Below the pieces are notes generated by a model. That model was not told the DNA's origin and ran no database searches. It was given only the letters and a program-made list of their open reading frames with translations. From CAVVFX01 sp963747535 (GTDB lineage Bacteria > Acidobacteriota > Terriglobia > Bryobacterales > Bryobacteraceae), in NCBI GenBank assembly GCA_963747535.1, contig CAVVFX010000026.1, positions 103,359 through 167,358 of the forward strand: DNA of 64,000 nucleotides, read 5' to 3'. Of the stretch, positions 34,484 through 43,957 are shown in pieces (positions within the stretch are counted from its first letter, which is position 1; each line of letters opens with the position of its first letter). The translations under genes and the position numbers were made by a program.

Positions 34484-35799
34484 GCCTGTGTCTCGTCTAC
34501 GTTTTTGCCATCCCCCTCATACGTCGCCCGCTTGGGACCGCTCTTCAAGATGCGCTCGGTCGCCGGATCGAACAGCATCTGCCTTTGCTCGCGGTAGGCA
34601 TCCACGCCCAGTCCGATCGCGACCATGGTCTTGTAACCGAAGTCGGCGTCCAGGTTGGGCTTCTTGCGGGTCCGCATGCAGTCGAAGAAGTTATCGAGGT
34701 GAGCCTGATAAAACTCGGGACCCGTCGCGTCGACGTGCAGCACGTCCTGCCCGGTTTTCGCTTTGAACTGTTTCTGGAAGAGTGGCTCCGGCGTGACTAC
34801 CACTTCCTTGCCACGTAATTCCAGGACGGCTTCATGGCCATAAATCACGGGATGGACAAAGTTATTGGGCGCGTCCGACGCCATCGAAGACAGCATCATC
34901 ACGGAGAAATCCGCATACTCGATGGTGGTCATCATGGTATCCGGCACCTCCCGGTCCTTCTGCACGTAGATCCCGCCGTTAGCCGACACGCGCACCGGGA
35001 ATTGCGGCCCCAGAATCGATATGAAAGGCACCAGGCGGTGATACAGGAGATCAGTCGAGATTCCGCCGGAATAATCCCAATACTTGCGGAAGCGGAAATA
35101 ACGGTCGGCGCTGAACGGACGCTTAGGCGCGGAGCCGAGGAACCGCTTCCAGTCGATGTTCTCCGGTGTGCCTTCGGGATCGACCGTATAATTCCACTCG
35201 CCGTGATAACTATTGCGCGAGTACGTTCCCTGGCAGAACAGAATTTTGCCCAGCAGTCCTTGTTGGACGATTTCGCGGGCCTTGAAGGTCTGGGTTTCGG
35301 ACGCGTACTGGCTGCCGATCTGCATCACCCTCCCGCTCGATTTCACGTGCTCGGCCAGCACCTTGGCCTCCTCGATCTTGTAGGCCATGGGTTTTTCGAG
35401 GTACACATCCTTGCCCGCGAGCATCGCGTCCATCGCCATGCGAAAGTGCCAGTGGTCCGGCGTAGCGATGAGCACCGCGTCGACGTCCGGCCGGTTCACC
35501 AGTTCTTTGTAGTCGTGGTGAATGTCCTTATCTGTGAGCGCGAGAAGGGTCTTCGCAAGTTCCTTGCGCCTGGTGTAAATCTCGCTGGCGGCGACGACCT
35601 GTATCTTGCCGTCTTTGTCCGCCATCTTCTTTAAAGTGCGGCAATGTTGTCCGCCCCGGATGCCGGCTCCGATAATGCCGACGTTGATCCGGTCATTGGC
35701 GTCCAGCACGCGGGAAGCTCCTGGCCTGGCAGCCAGCAGCGCCTGTGCGGCCGGCAAAGCAGCCGCAGCGGTACCGATAAACTCACGGCGGGAATTCAT
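34480..35799 (-). CDS. Tat-exported Gfo/Idh/MocA-family oxidoreductase
   Basis: A 439-residue enzyme. The first 30 residues are a Tat signal (NSRREFIGTAAAALPAAQALLAA). The Rossmann fold begins at NVGIIGAGIRGGQH, and YLEKPMAYKIEEAKVL carries the catalytic EKP Lys. The C-terminal part resembles the class of exported dehydrogenases that are abundant in Bryobacterales and planctomycetes and are thought to work on sugars in the periplasm. The cofactor is probably bound before export. It is translationally coupled to the next gene. Confidence 0.9.
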   Translation of the reverse strand: MNSRREFIGTAAAALPAAQALLAARPGASRVLDANDRINVGIIGAGIRGGQHCRTLKKMADKDGKIQVVAASEIYTRRKELAKTLLALTDKDIHHDYKELVNRPDVDAVLIATPDHWHFRMAMDAMLAGKDVYLEKPMAYKIEEAKVLAEHVKSSGRVMQIGSQYASETQTFKAREIVQQGLLGKILFCQGTYSRNSYHGEWNYTVDPEGTPENIDWKRFLGSAPKRPFSADRYFRFRKYWDYSGGISTDLLYHRLVPFISILGPQFPVRVSANGGIYVQKDREVPDTMMTTIEYADFSVMMLSSMASDAPNNFVHPVIYGHEAVLELRGKEVVVTPEPLFQKQFKAKTGQDVLHVDATGPEFYQAHLDNFFDCMRTRKKPNLDADFGYKTMVAIGLGVDAYREQRQMLFDPATERILKSGPKRATYEGDGKNVDETQA

Positions 35800-35882
35800 A
35801 AGGACAGGTTATCAGTTGTCAGTTATCCGTGGTCAGTCAAAACCGGATACGCTGCAGTTTGACAACTGAAGACTGACGACGC

Positions 35883-36171
35883 AGGTATGTCAGCAGTTTG
35901 AGCCTCCTGGAGGGGGGTGATGCGATCAATGGCCTTGACCTCCACTACCACGGCGTCCGCCACGACCAGATCGAGCCGATAGCCACAATCGAGTTTAAGT
36001 CCCTTGTATTGTACCGGCAGCGGCAGTTCCAACTGGAAGGGTATTTGGCGCAAAGCTAATTCGTGACAAAGACATTGGACATAAGCAGATTCCAGCAGTC
36101 CAGGCCCAATCTGTGCGATGCACTTCTATGGCACCGCCGATAATTGCCTCCGTGACTTCATTGACCTTCAT
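35883..36171 (-). pseudogene. GxxExxY-family gene with two frameshifts
   Basis: Reading three frames together gives a GxxExxY protein: from ATG 36171 MKVNEVTEAIIGGAIEVHR, then in a second frame GPGLLESAYVQCLCHELAL, and then IPFQLELPLPV and LDCGYRLDLVVADAVVVEVK (the VVVEVKA is a PD-(D/E)XK-like core). One base is missing near HR and one extra near EAQ, and the C-terminus is lost. Only the middle (35823-36053) is an open frame. It is an inactive relic. Confidence 0.75.
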
Positions 36172-36216
36172 CGCATGAGTTTATCCTTGTTGCTCTTCTC
36201 CCCTGGGCTCCTTTTC

Positions 36217-36423
36217 TCTGCGACCTCCGCGCCTCTGCGGTCGACCCCAGCGTCCGGTTCAATGATGAACCGCAGAGCATCTGACTGGGGCGGCCCAGTC
36301 TGGTGGGGAAGGAAACAGCGGCTTCGGCGGGTAATTTTGATGGATCCAGACGCGGTACCTAAGTCTTTTGTTTCCAGCAAACCACCAGTTTGTTTCTTAG
36401 GAGACGCAGAGGGCGCAGAGGGA
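36217..36423. repeat. Inverted CTCTGCG-rich repeats flanking 160 bp
   Basis: A CTCTGCGACCTCCGCGCCTC block (36217-36243) faces an inverted GACGCAGAGGGCGCAGAGG block (36402-36422). Each pairs with the other over about 18 bases. Such CTCTGCG blocks are commonly found beside GxxExxY genes, as they are here. The stretch between them contains no gene. Confidence 0.6.
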
Positions 36424-36529
36424 GCATCTATCGTGACCCAACTGCTAATGCGGCGAAACGCCAACGCGCAAGCAAACTGATCGCAGGCTCCGCTTGCGTG
36501 CATGAGATGGAAGGTATTCAATAACCTCC

Positions 36530-37143
36530 ATGAGTGGGACCACCGTAAGGCGATCGCCCGGCCGTAAAGGCACCCCGCAAGCGGAGCCGCCATCGAAATT
36601 ACCACAGACCGTGGCCGAAGTCTTGGACCGGCACGTGACGCTGCAAGTGGAATCGATCGACCGCATGTATTTGAACGTAATCGTAGGCCGATTGCAGATC
36701 CTGGAGGGGGCACTTCGCTTCGTGGGCAACGAGCCTCGGCTCTCCCCTTCGCCGATCCGATGGTGCAGAGCCTCTGGAACGCTTTACTGCTTTTCGATCT
36801 GTTGCCGGCCGGATTCTCCAACCGGGACCTGCGGCGCAAATTGGCCGACTTGCGGGGCCAGCCCGTCGCTCAATTCACCCAAGGCCGTATGACCTATCAA
36901 CTGCGCCGGCTCCGCCTTCACGGCCTGATCGAACGGATTCCCAAGACCCATCGCTACCAACTCACGAAATTCGGATTCCGCGTCGCCGCTTTTTGTACCC
37001 GCACTTACTCCAGAATTCTGCGGCCGGGCCTCGGACTTGTGCTGCCGGCTACGTCATCCTTCCAACTTCGTTGCGCCGCAGTTTCGATAAACTCGAACAG
37101 GAGGTCGAATCTTGGGTGCAACAGGCCAGACTGGCTGCGTAAA
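36530..37143 (+). pseudogene. Remnant of a large winged-helix protein, internally deleted
   Basis: The frame from 36530 reads an N-terminal block, PQTVAEVLDRHVTLQVES followed by IDRMYLNVIVGRLQ, that I associate from memory with large (about 400-500 residue) proteins. From 36760 another frame reads the C-terminal DLRRKLADLRGQ, GRMTYQLRRLRLHGLIER and HRYQLTKFGFRVAAF block, the winged-helix end of the same kind of protein, and from 37071 a third frame reads SFDKLEQEVESWVQQARLAA before TAA 37143. The middle is deleted and the frame changes twice. It is non-functional. Confidence 0.6.
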
Positions 37144-37284
37144 ACTTGACGCAAAGACAACAAGTTTTCTGCCTCAAGGAATCTAGGGGTTCGATCTCCT
37201 TACGCGGGCCACGATTTCCTGCTCGGCATGACGGCTGCTGGGCAGCCTGCACACTTTGGGATTCAAAACCGTCAATAAAGACGT

Positions 37285-38043
37285 ATGCGAATTCTGCTAG
37301 CGGTGTTTGCGTGTGTAGCGCTATGCCAGGAGTTCGAAGTGGTTTCCGTGAAGCCGAGTAAATCCGTGTCCGCTGGTTCGAGGAGCAGCACCAATCGGGG
37401 CAGGTTCACGGCAGCCAACGTCAGTCTGCGGAGCTTGATCGTGAGGGCTTACGGGATGAAAGACTACCAGGTGAAAGGCCCGGACTGGCTCAGTTCCGAA
37501 CGCTTCGATATCGCCGCAAAGTTTCCCGAAGCGCTTCCCAAAGACCGCGAAAGGGCTAATGCTGAGCTGCAAGCCATGATGCAGAAGATGCTGGTGGACC
37601 GGTTCAAACTGGCTGTCCACCGGGAGCAGAAAACCTTTTCGGTTTACGGGCTGACCGTCGGGAAGAGCGGCATTAAATTTAAGGAAGCGCCCGGCTGTGA
37701 TTCCCATAACCAGGACAGCAGCCGCACCCACTACCGGGGCATGTGCGTTTCCATGGACGCGTTCGCGGAATTTCTGGCGCGGCAGGCGGACCTGCCAGAG
37801 GACCTGCCGGTGCTTGATATGACTGGCCTCGCGGGGTTCTATAACCTGACGCTCGATTGGGTCCCGGAGCCCCGGCAATCAAGTGTCAGCAAGGGCGGCG
37901 TCCCTTTGGTTCCCGATACGCCGTCCGGGCCGGCTCTCTCCACAGCGCTCCAGGAGCAGTTGGGGCTCAAGCTCGAAGCGCGCAAGGCGCCGATTGAGAT
38001 TCTGGTGGTCGACCACGCCGAGAAGGTGCCGTCGGAGAATTGA
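37285..38043 (+). CDS. TIGR03435-family secreted protein (Solibacter-type)
   Basis: A 252-residue exported protein (signal to about residue 15). The FEVVSVKPSK start, the RFTAANVSLRSLIVRAYGMKDYQVKGPDWLSSERFDIAAKFPE segment in the first third, and the LPVLDMTGLAGFYNLTLDWVP segment in the last third are the diagnostic features of TIGR03435, a family heavily expanded in Solibacter and relatives. Function unknown; often linked to regulated sensor or protease pathways in these genomes. The gene lies upstream of a sensor kinase, and is possibly controlled with it. Confidence 0.9.
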   Translation: MRILLAVFACVALCQEFEVVSVKPSKSVSAGSRSSTNRGRFTAANVSLRSLIVRAYGMKDYQVKGPDWLSSERFDIAAKFPEALPKDRERANAELQAMMQKMLVDRFKLAVHREQKTFSVYGLTVGKSGIKFKEAPGCDSHNQDSSRTHYRGMCVSMDAFAEFLARQADLPEDLPVLDMTGLAGFYNLTLDWVPEPRQSSVSKGGVPLVPDTPSGPALSTALQEQLGLKLEARKAPIEILVVDHAEKVPSEN

Positions 38044-38123
38044 CTCGCCCTATAGTCTGCCTCACGCGTATCTTATACTTCTCTTACAAATTACTGAGTA
38101 AACTATAAGAGGTGTAGTGGGCG

Positions 38124-39641
38124 ATGAACAGGGTCCGGGAGATTGTCTACCAAAGTTCGATCATTGTTCTTTCGCTCACGTGCCTGACTTACCTGGCATT
38201 CGTTCTGCACGTCAACGACACTTCAGCTGGATTTCTCTATCTGCTTCTGGTGGTGATCATTTCCTTACAGCTGGGGTTCGGCGCCGCCACGGTGGCTTCT
38301 CTGCTGGCTGTAAACTGCCTCAATTACTTCTTCATCCCACCGATATTCAGCTTTCGCATTTACGATCCCGAAAACTGGCTGGCACTGGGCGCGTTTGAGT
38401 TTACCGCACTGGTGGTGAGCCGTCTCTCGACGCAGGTGCAACTGCAGGGCCGTATCGCGCGGCAACAGAGTTCGGACAGGCAGAAGCTGTACCAGCTCAC
38501 CCGTGGTGTCTTGCTGCTGGATCCCTCGCGACCGGCAAGTTCTCAGGTCCTGGCGCTGATCCAGGCTACGCTGCAGACTCAGTCGGCGGCACTCTACGAC
38601 GAAGTCAGCACACGCACCTACAGTGTCGGTTTGATGACCACAGAACTGGAAGCGGCGGCACGTGACGCTTATCTGCATTCCAGCGAGACCAACGATCCCG
38701 TGAATGGCGCGTGGTCGCGGGTTCTCACCCTCGGTGGAAAGGCTATCGGCGCCATCGCGTTGCGTGCGAAAGATCTGAATCCGGAAGTGGTGGACGCGGT
38801 GGCCTCGGTAGCGGCTATCGCTATCGAGAGGTCGCGATCGCTTGATCGCGCCGCGCGCGCCGAAAGCGCCAAACACAGCGAGCAACTTCGGACGACCGTC
38901 CTCGATTCGCTGGCGCATGCCTTCAAGACTCCTCTTACCACCATCCTGGCGGCCAGTTCCGGGCTGCTTGAGGCTGAAACTCTCCACGGTATGGAGTTGG
39001 AACTGGTCACTTTGATCGATCAGGAATCGGAACGCCTGAACAATCTGGCGACGCAGCTGTTGAGGACCGCGCGGCTGGATCAGGGGCCGGTGCGTCCCAT
39101 GGAAAAGTGCGATGTCAGGGAAATCACGAACCACATACTGAAGGACCTTTCCTGGGAACTTGCCGGCCGTCCAGTCGTGACGCGGATACCGGATCCGGCC
39201 CTCAGCGTACGGGGGGATCGCGAACTGATTTCCATGGGAATCGCGCAATTGGTGGACAATGCCGCCAAGTACTCGACGCCTGGCTCGGTGATCACCGTCT
39301 CGGCGGAACAACAAGCTAAGGAGACGATCCTGGCGGTTCACAATAACGGACCCGTGATCGAACCCGAGGACCGGGAGCGTATTTTCGAACGTTTTTACCG
39401 CGGTAAAGGCTCGGAGCACCTGGCCGCGGGCACGGGCATAGGTCTGTCAGTCACCAAAAGGGCCGCGGAAGCACATGGCGGCCGGGCCTGGGTCGAAAGC
39501 GATGCCGGCCGTGGAACCACATTCTATTTCGCACTCCCGCACGAGCCACCGCGGACTGACGCAACTCCCAGGGCAGTGTCTGCCGGCCCGCGCGTACTGG
39601 ATCCGTCTGGGATCAACGACAAGCGGAGAAAAAATATATGA
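38124..39641 (+). CDS. KdpD-like sensor histidine kinase without UspA domain
   Basis: A 505-residue kinase. Residues about 10-95 form the DUF4118 four-helix membrane region, as in KdpD; then there is a GAF-like linker (about 125-240), the HisKA with His265 in SLAHAFKTPL, and the HATPase with N-box AIAQLVDNAAKYS and G-boxes HNNGPVI and GTGIGLSV. The N-terminal K+-sensing KdpD domain and the universal-stress domain are missing, so it is a shortened KdpD relative that need not sense potassium. Its TGA overlaps the regulator gene that follows. Confidence 0.9.
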   Translation: MNRVREIVYQSSIIVLSLTCLTYLAFVLHVNDTSAGFLYLLLVVIISLQLGFGAATVASLLAVNCLNYFFIPPIFSFRIYDPENWLALGAFEFTALVVSRLSTQVQLQGRIARQQSSDRQKLYQLTRGVLLLDPSRPASSQVLALIQATLQTQSAALYDEVSTRTYSVGLMTTELEAAARDAYLHSSETNDPVNGAWSRVLTLGGKAIGAIALRAKDLNPEVVDAVASVAAIAIERSRSLDRAARAESAKHSEQLRTTVLDSLAHAFKTPLTTILAASSGLLEAETLHGMELELVTLIDQESERLNNLATQLLRTARLDQGPVRPMEKCDVREITNHILKDLSWELAGRPVVTRIPDPALSVRGDRELISMGIAQLVDNAAKYSTPGSVITVSAEQQAKETILAVHNNGPVIEPEDRERIFERFYRGKGSEHLAAGTGIGLSVTKRAAEAHGGRAWVESDAGRGTTFYFALPHEPPRTDATPRAVSAGPRVLDPSGINDKRRKNI

Positions 39642-40336
39642 GATCGGAAGGAAGACTTTTGGTTGTGGACGACGAGCGCGGCATCCGCCACGCGCTGAGT
39701 GCCACCTTGGGCACCCTTGGATTTGAAGTCGAAGAAGCGGAGACCGGCGAGGAAGCGCTGGTCATGACCCGGCGGTCGCATTATGACGCTGTCCTGATGG
39801 ACATCAATATGCCTGGCATGGGCGGAATCAGCGCCTGCCGGGAGATCAAGTATATCGCTCCCAGTCTCTCCGTCCTGATGCTGACGGTACGCGATGCACA
39901 GGATGACAAATTGGAGGCGTTCGATTGCGGGGCCGATGACTACATTACCAAGCCCTTCCACATGCGCGAACTGACGGCGCGTGTGCGGGCCGCGGTCCGG
40001 CGGTCGCACGCATTAGACACCAAGGAGGGCTCCGCGATCCGGGTCGGGGAGATTGAGATGGATACCGAGCGCCGCCATGTCCGCAAGAACGAGACTCTGA
40101 TTCACCTCACGCCCAAAGAGTTCGATCTTCTGCAGTATCTGATGACCAACGCGGGAAAGCCGGTAACCCATGCACAATTACTGCGTGCGGTATGGGGTCC
40201 GCAATTTCGCGGGGAGCTGGAATATCTACGTACATTCGTCTATCAACTGCGCAAGAAGCTGGAAGATGACCCCGCGAATCCCAAGTATTTGCTAACGGAT
40301 AGTTATTTCGGTTATCGTTTCGCGGACGGGGTGTAA
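39638..40336 (+). CDS. OmpR/KdpE-type response regulator
   Basis: A 232-residue regulator with a receiver domain (acidic DDE near residue 9, phospho-acceptor Asp55 in VLMDINMPG, KPF at about residue 105) and a winged-helix Trans_reg_C domain (about residues 135-230: EFDLLQYLMTNAGKPVTHAQLL and SYFGYRF). It overlaps the upstream kinase gene by four bases, so they are a cognate pair. The linker sequence and the EYLRTFVYQLRKKLE segment are nearly the same as in the broken regulator at 41652-42435. Confidence 0.95.
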   Translation: MRSEGRLLVVDDERGIRHALSATLGTLGFEVEEAETGEEALVMTRRSHYDAVLMDINMPGMGGISACREIKYIAPSLSVLMLTVRDAQDDKLEAFDCGADDYITKPFHMRELTARVRAAVRRSHALDTKEGSAIRVGEIEMDTERRHVRKNETLIHLTPKEFDLLQYLMTNAGKPVTHAQLLRAVWGPQFRGELEYLRTFVYQLRKKLEDDPANPKYLLTDSYFGYRFADGV

Positions 40337-40617
40337 ATGGCATTGTGTAACTTTCTATGCAACTTTGATTTTCACGTTATGCCTCCTTTAGAAGATCGAA
40401 TTCATACTTGCATAACAAGCGCGTAAGGAAAGAGGCAGCTTGGCGGCAGCGCACTACCGCCTGGAAGCTTGTTTGCGCGTTAAACGGGCACTTCAGAACA
40501 CATACCTGATAAAAAATATTCATAGGGTCAATTTCCACCCCGCGCTCACGGGGTACTTATGCCTCCCTCATGCGCCGTTTCCTAGACTCCGAAAGTGCTC
40601 TGGGAAAACCAATAAGT

Positions 40618-41655
40618 ATGACGACCACGTTGGCGTTGTTTGGGAATAAGGTTTTGCGGTCGGCGATCGAGCAGAACCAGGTTAGCTTTCCCGCGCAGGT
40701 TCCGGTCTTCGCCAAACACCAGGCAGGAGACCTGCAGGCCCGTATCAGTCAACTCTACTTCGTAGGGGGGTGGACGATCAAGGAAATCGGCAAGCGCTAC
40801 AGCATGCCGGGCGAGATGGTTCGCAAATCGCTGACGGAGTGGCGGGTACGCGCGATCTCTTCGGGTTATATCCAGGAGATCGGTCCGGAGATCCTGCCCT
40901 TGCCAGGCGAAGCGGCTGAATCAACCGCGCAAGAGGAACCCGATGATCATGCAGGAGATGCCTCTACTGGAGATGCTGTTGCCGGCGCGGATACCGCTCG
41001 TCTGCCCCTTCAAGTAGTGCCGGGGCCGAGACCGCTGCCCCAGGTGATCAACGTTCCGGCACTCCAGCAGACTGTGCTGCATATGCTCCTGGAAGAGATC
41101 GAGGCTGGGGTTGCGCATTCATCGGGATGGCCTGCATTTTGCATGCGCCTGCTGCAGATTCTGAGACAGCAATGCATTCAAGCGGGTCTCCACCTTTCAA
41201 CTGCACAGATTGAGCGCATGGATGAGGCGATCGAGGCGAGTAGCGAATGGACGAGGGACCTGTTACGCGATCTCCGGAACCGGATCGTGGACGAGGAGAG
41301 ATGCAACGTGACTCTGGTTCCGCCGCGGTCCAGTCGCATAGCCTTACTCAACATCCTGGTGCGGGAGATCGAGATCACCGTGCAGGAAGAGGATCATTGG
41401 AAACCCGACGGCGCCTGTCCGAGCCACTGCCGGAGGTTCCTGGTCGCCATCCAGCAAGAGTGCCTGGAACTCGGGATGGAGTTCTCCCTGGCCCAGGCGA
41501 AGAGAATCGAGAGTGCGCTCCCGGCCGGTCCGGAGAGCTTGAGCGACCTGCTTCGCGACTTGCGCAACCGTCTGGCAGATGAGCAGGAGCAGACCGCATT
41601 GATTCGCGTTCCCGATGCTACGCGGCGTCAAAGGATCGCGGGGAGTAGCCGATGA
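40618..41655 (+). CDS. Putative regulator with HTH and two copies of an internal module
   Basis: A 345-residue protein (ATG 40618 chosen; ATG 40570 adds 16). Residues about 45-85 (ISQLYFVGGWTIKEIGKRYSMPGEMVRKSLTEWR) resemble a sigma-70 region 4 or HTH domain. After a Pro/Ala/Glu-rich linker there are two homologous blocks of about 70 residues: QQTVLHMLLEEIEAG..TRDLLRDLRNRIVDEE and SRIALLNILVREIEI..LSDLLRDLRNRLADEQ, each ending in DLLRDLRNR. This implies internal duplication of a helical module. It lies between a good regulator and a broken one, whose ATG overlaps its stop. I do not recognise the family; an anti-sigma or adaptor role in the same signalling pathway is conceivable. Confidence 0.6.
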   Translation: MTTTLALFGNKVLRSAIEQNQVSFPAQVPVFAKHQAGDLQARISQLYFVGGWTIKEIGKRYSMPGEMVRKSLTEWRVRAISSGYIQEIGPEILPLPGEAAESTAQEEPDDHAGDASTGDAVAGADTARLPLQVVPGPRPLPQVINVPALQQTVLHMLLEEIEAGVAHSSGWPAFCMRLLQILRQQCIQAGLHLSTAQIERMDEAIEASSEWTRDLLRDLRNRIVDEERCNVTLVPPRSSRIALLNILVREIEITVQEEDHWKPDGACPSHCRRFLVAIQQECLELGMEFSLAQAKRIESALPAGPESLSDLLRDLRNRLADEQEQTALIRVPDATRRQRIAGSSR

Positions 41656-42435
41656 GTACCGGTTTCGTTAAGGAATCTTCCCACTTTTTAATGCCACAGA
41701 AAACCGATTCGCCGGAGAAACCCTCGGAGAAGCCGGAAGGCCGTATCCTGATCGTCGACGATGACTATGCACTGCGACGGGTGCTGCACACGACGCTGTT
41801 CTCCGCGGGATTTGACGTCGCTGAAGCCGCGTCCGGTGAAGAAGCCCTTGCGCTGGCAGCGCGTGGTCCGCTATGACGTCGTATTACTCGATCTGCGGAT
41901 GCCCGGCAAGAATGGAATCGAAACCTGCCGCGATCTGCGACGGCAATTTCCCCGTCTCGCCATTCTCATCCTTACGGTCAGCGAAACGGAAGACGAAAAA
42001 GTGGAGGCACTAGACTCGGGAGCCGACGACTACATCACCAAACCTTTCCAGATGCGGGAGTTGACCGCTCGTGTGCGAGCGGCTGCGCGGCGGGTGAAGA
42101 CGCCGCAAGGCGAAAGCGATGCCACTATCCGGGTTGGTGAGATCGAACTGCACCCGGCCCGCCGTTTGGTCTACAAATCCAAGAACCTGGTTCATCTCAC
42201 GCCCAAGGAATTCGACTTACTTCACTTCCTCATGGCCCACACCGGCATGCCCATCACGCATGCGCGGCTGCTGAGCGCTGTGTGGGGCGCCGAATACGTG
42301 AACCAGGTGGAGTATCTCCGCACCTTTGTTCGCCAGTTACGCAAGAAGCTGGAGGTCGATGCCGGATCGCCGAAGTACATCCTGACCGACAGTTACGTCG
42401 GCTATCGCTTCCTGGGAGAAGAGAACAAGGAATAG
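41652..42435 (+). pseudogene. OmpR/KdpE-type response regulator broken by one frameshift
   Basis: The frame from ATG 41652 encodes the start of a receiver (GRILIVDDDYALRRVL, GEEALALAARGP) and meets TGA at 41874-41876. The correct continuation is in another frame: YDVVLLDLRMPGKNG with the phospho-acceptor, then FQMRELTARVRAA and the winged-helix domain (FDLLHFLMAHTGMPITHARLL, YVGYRF) to 42435. Removing one base near 41870 restores one 261-residue protein. Its closest relative in the window is 39638-40336. The TGA is not selenocysteine, as the frame after it is not coherent. Either a pseudogene or a sequencing error. Confidence 0.78.
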
Positions 42436-42530
42436 GTAGCCGGGCGGTGGCCCTCCTTCCACGAAACTATCACGTGGCGATACTCGTCATACACGCTTAA
42501 GTGTCTTCACGAGGAAACTACAATAGAATC

Positions 42531-43889
42531 ATGGTGCGCAGGCTGGTCGCCGGTATTACGGCTGGTGTGGTGCTGGCGGCTCTGGCTGCCGGACAGACAA
42601 GCTCGCGCAAACAGCCGGTCAGCGCGCCGGCGAAACCGGCTATTCCGGACAAGTATCCTATCACCAAGATCATCATCAAAGGGAACAAGAATCTGCCTGC
42701 CGACGAGATCATTGCGGCATCGGGCCTGAAGATCGGGGACGCAGCGGATAAAGCGCGTTTTGAACAGGCCCGCAAACAACTGGAAGCGACGGGCATGCTG
42801 GACAGCATCGGCTACCAGTTCGAGCCGGCGGAGAACGGCAAAGGCTACGTCGCTACCTTCAACGTCGACGAGGTGTCGCCCCTTTATACAGTTCAGTTCG
42901 AGGGCCTGAACGCTTCGCGCGACGACATCAACAAATACCTGAAGTCGCAGGAAGTGCTTTACAATGGCAAGCTCCCGCCGACCTCCTTCATCATCGAGCG
43001 GTATACGCACGAGATTGAGACCTACCTGGTGTCGATCCATCATCCCGAGACGGTGGTCTCCAACGTGGTGCCGTCCGGCGCCGATAATTATGACCTGGTG
43101 TTCCGCAATGGCGCGCCCCTCCCAGCCATCGCCGAGGTGACCTTTGAAGGCAACAAGGCGGTCCTCATTACCGACTTGGAACATGCCATCAACGACGTCG
43201 CCTACGGCACTCCTTACAGCCAGTACACCTTCAAGCTGCTGCTCGAGAACCAGATCAAACCGCTCTACGAAGCCAAAGGGTACCTCGCGGTAAAGTTTCT
43301 GAACATCACCACGGAACCCTCGACAAAGGTGAAGGGTATTGTGGTGCATTTGACGGTGGATGAGGGTCCGGTATACAAACTGACGAAGGTCAGCCTGTCG
43401 GGGGTGACGCGCGAAGAGACAGCGGATCTCGGCAAGATTGCCAAGTTCAAGATCGGCGAAGTGGCGAACTTCGATGAGGTCAACGAGGCGGTCGACAGGA
43501 TGAAGAAACAACTCATCCACGACGGGTACATCCACGTGGAGTCCGAAGTGGTGCGCAGGCTGGACGAGCCGGCGAAAACCGTCGGCGTAGTGGTGAAGCT
43601 GACTAAAGGCCCGCTGTATCATTACGGCAAGCTGACGATCAAGGGCCTGGACCTGGATGGCGAAGCGGAGATCGAAAAGCTATGGTCCGGAAAGCCGGAT
43701 AAGCCGTACAACCCAGACTATGCGGAGTTCTTCCTCGCCAGGATCAAGGAGCGGGGGCTGTTTAACGATCTCGGCGAGACCAAGGCGTTGAAGAAAGTGG
43801 ACGACGAGAAGCACGTCGTGGATATTACGCTGGACTTCAAGGCCTCGCCGATGAAGAAGGACCGGATTAAAGGGCGCGGGCCGTTCTAA
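42531..43889 (+). CDS. Periplasmic POTRA-repeat protein (BamA/TamA-like, no barrel)
   Basis: A 452-residue exported protein with a signal peptide (residues about 1-22, ending ALAAGQ) and at least five POTRA-like units (ITKIIIKGNKNLPADEI, then TVQFEGLNASRDDI, EVTFEGNKAVLITDL, LTKVSLSGVTREETADLGKI, and YGKLTIKGLDLDGEAEI). BamA and TamA have a C-terminal beta-barrel of about 400 residues; this protein ends shortly after the last POTRA, so it has no barrel and may be a periplasmic scaffold or an adaptor. ATG 42531 is chosen because it starts a proper signal peptide; GTG 42501 would add 10 residues. Confidence 0.82.
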   Translation: MVRRLVAGITAGVVLAALAAGQTSSRKQPVSAPAKPAIPDKYPITKIIIKGNKNLPADEIIAASGLKIGDAADKARFEQARKQLEATGMLDSIGYQFEPAENGKGYVATFNVDEVSPLYTVQFEGLNASRDDINKYLKSQEVLYNGKLPPTSFIIERYTHEIETYLVSIHHPETVVSNVVPSGADNYDLVFRNGAPLPAIAEVTFEGNKAVLITDLEHAINDVAYGTPYSQYTFKLLLENQIKPLYEAKGYLAVKFLNITTEPSTKVKGIVVHLTVDEGPVYKLTKVSLSGVTREETADLGKIAKFKIGEVANFDEVNEAVDRMKKQLIHDGYIHVESEVVRRLDEPAKTVGVVVKLTKGPLYHYGKLTIKGLDLDGEAEIEKLWSGKPDKPYNPDYAEFFLARIKERGLFNDLGETKALKKVDDEKHVVDITLDFKASPMKKDRIKGRGPF

Positions 43890-43890
43890 G

Positions 43891-43935
43891 CGTTATCCGT
43901 CGTCCGTAATCCGTCGTCCGTTATCCGTCTTCAGT
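43891..43935 (+). repeat. Short tandem repeat of TTATCCGTCGTCCG type
   Basis: Three imperfect copies of a 14-15 base unit (TTATCCGTCGTCCG, TAATCCGTCGTCCG, TTATCCGTCTTCAG) in the gap before the alpha-galactosidase gene. Related fragments (TCAGTTGTCAGTTATCCGTG) occur near 35811-35836 and 25325-25343. Confidence 0.7.
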
Positions 43936-43957
43936 TGTGATAGTCTCAGTTTGCAAT

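Noticed and set aside
41874..41876. In-frame TGA as a selenocysteine codon in the broken regulator
   Set aside because: The frame after the TGA is not coherent with a receiver domain, while the other frame is; a frameshift is the simpler explanation.
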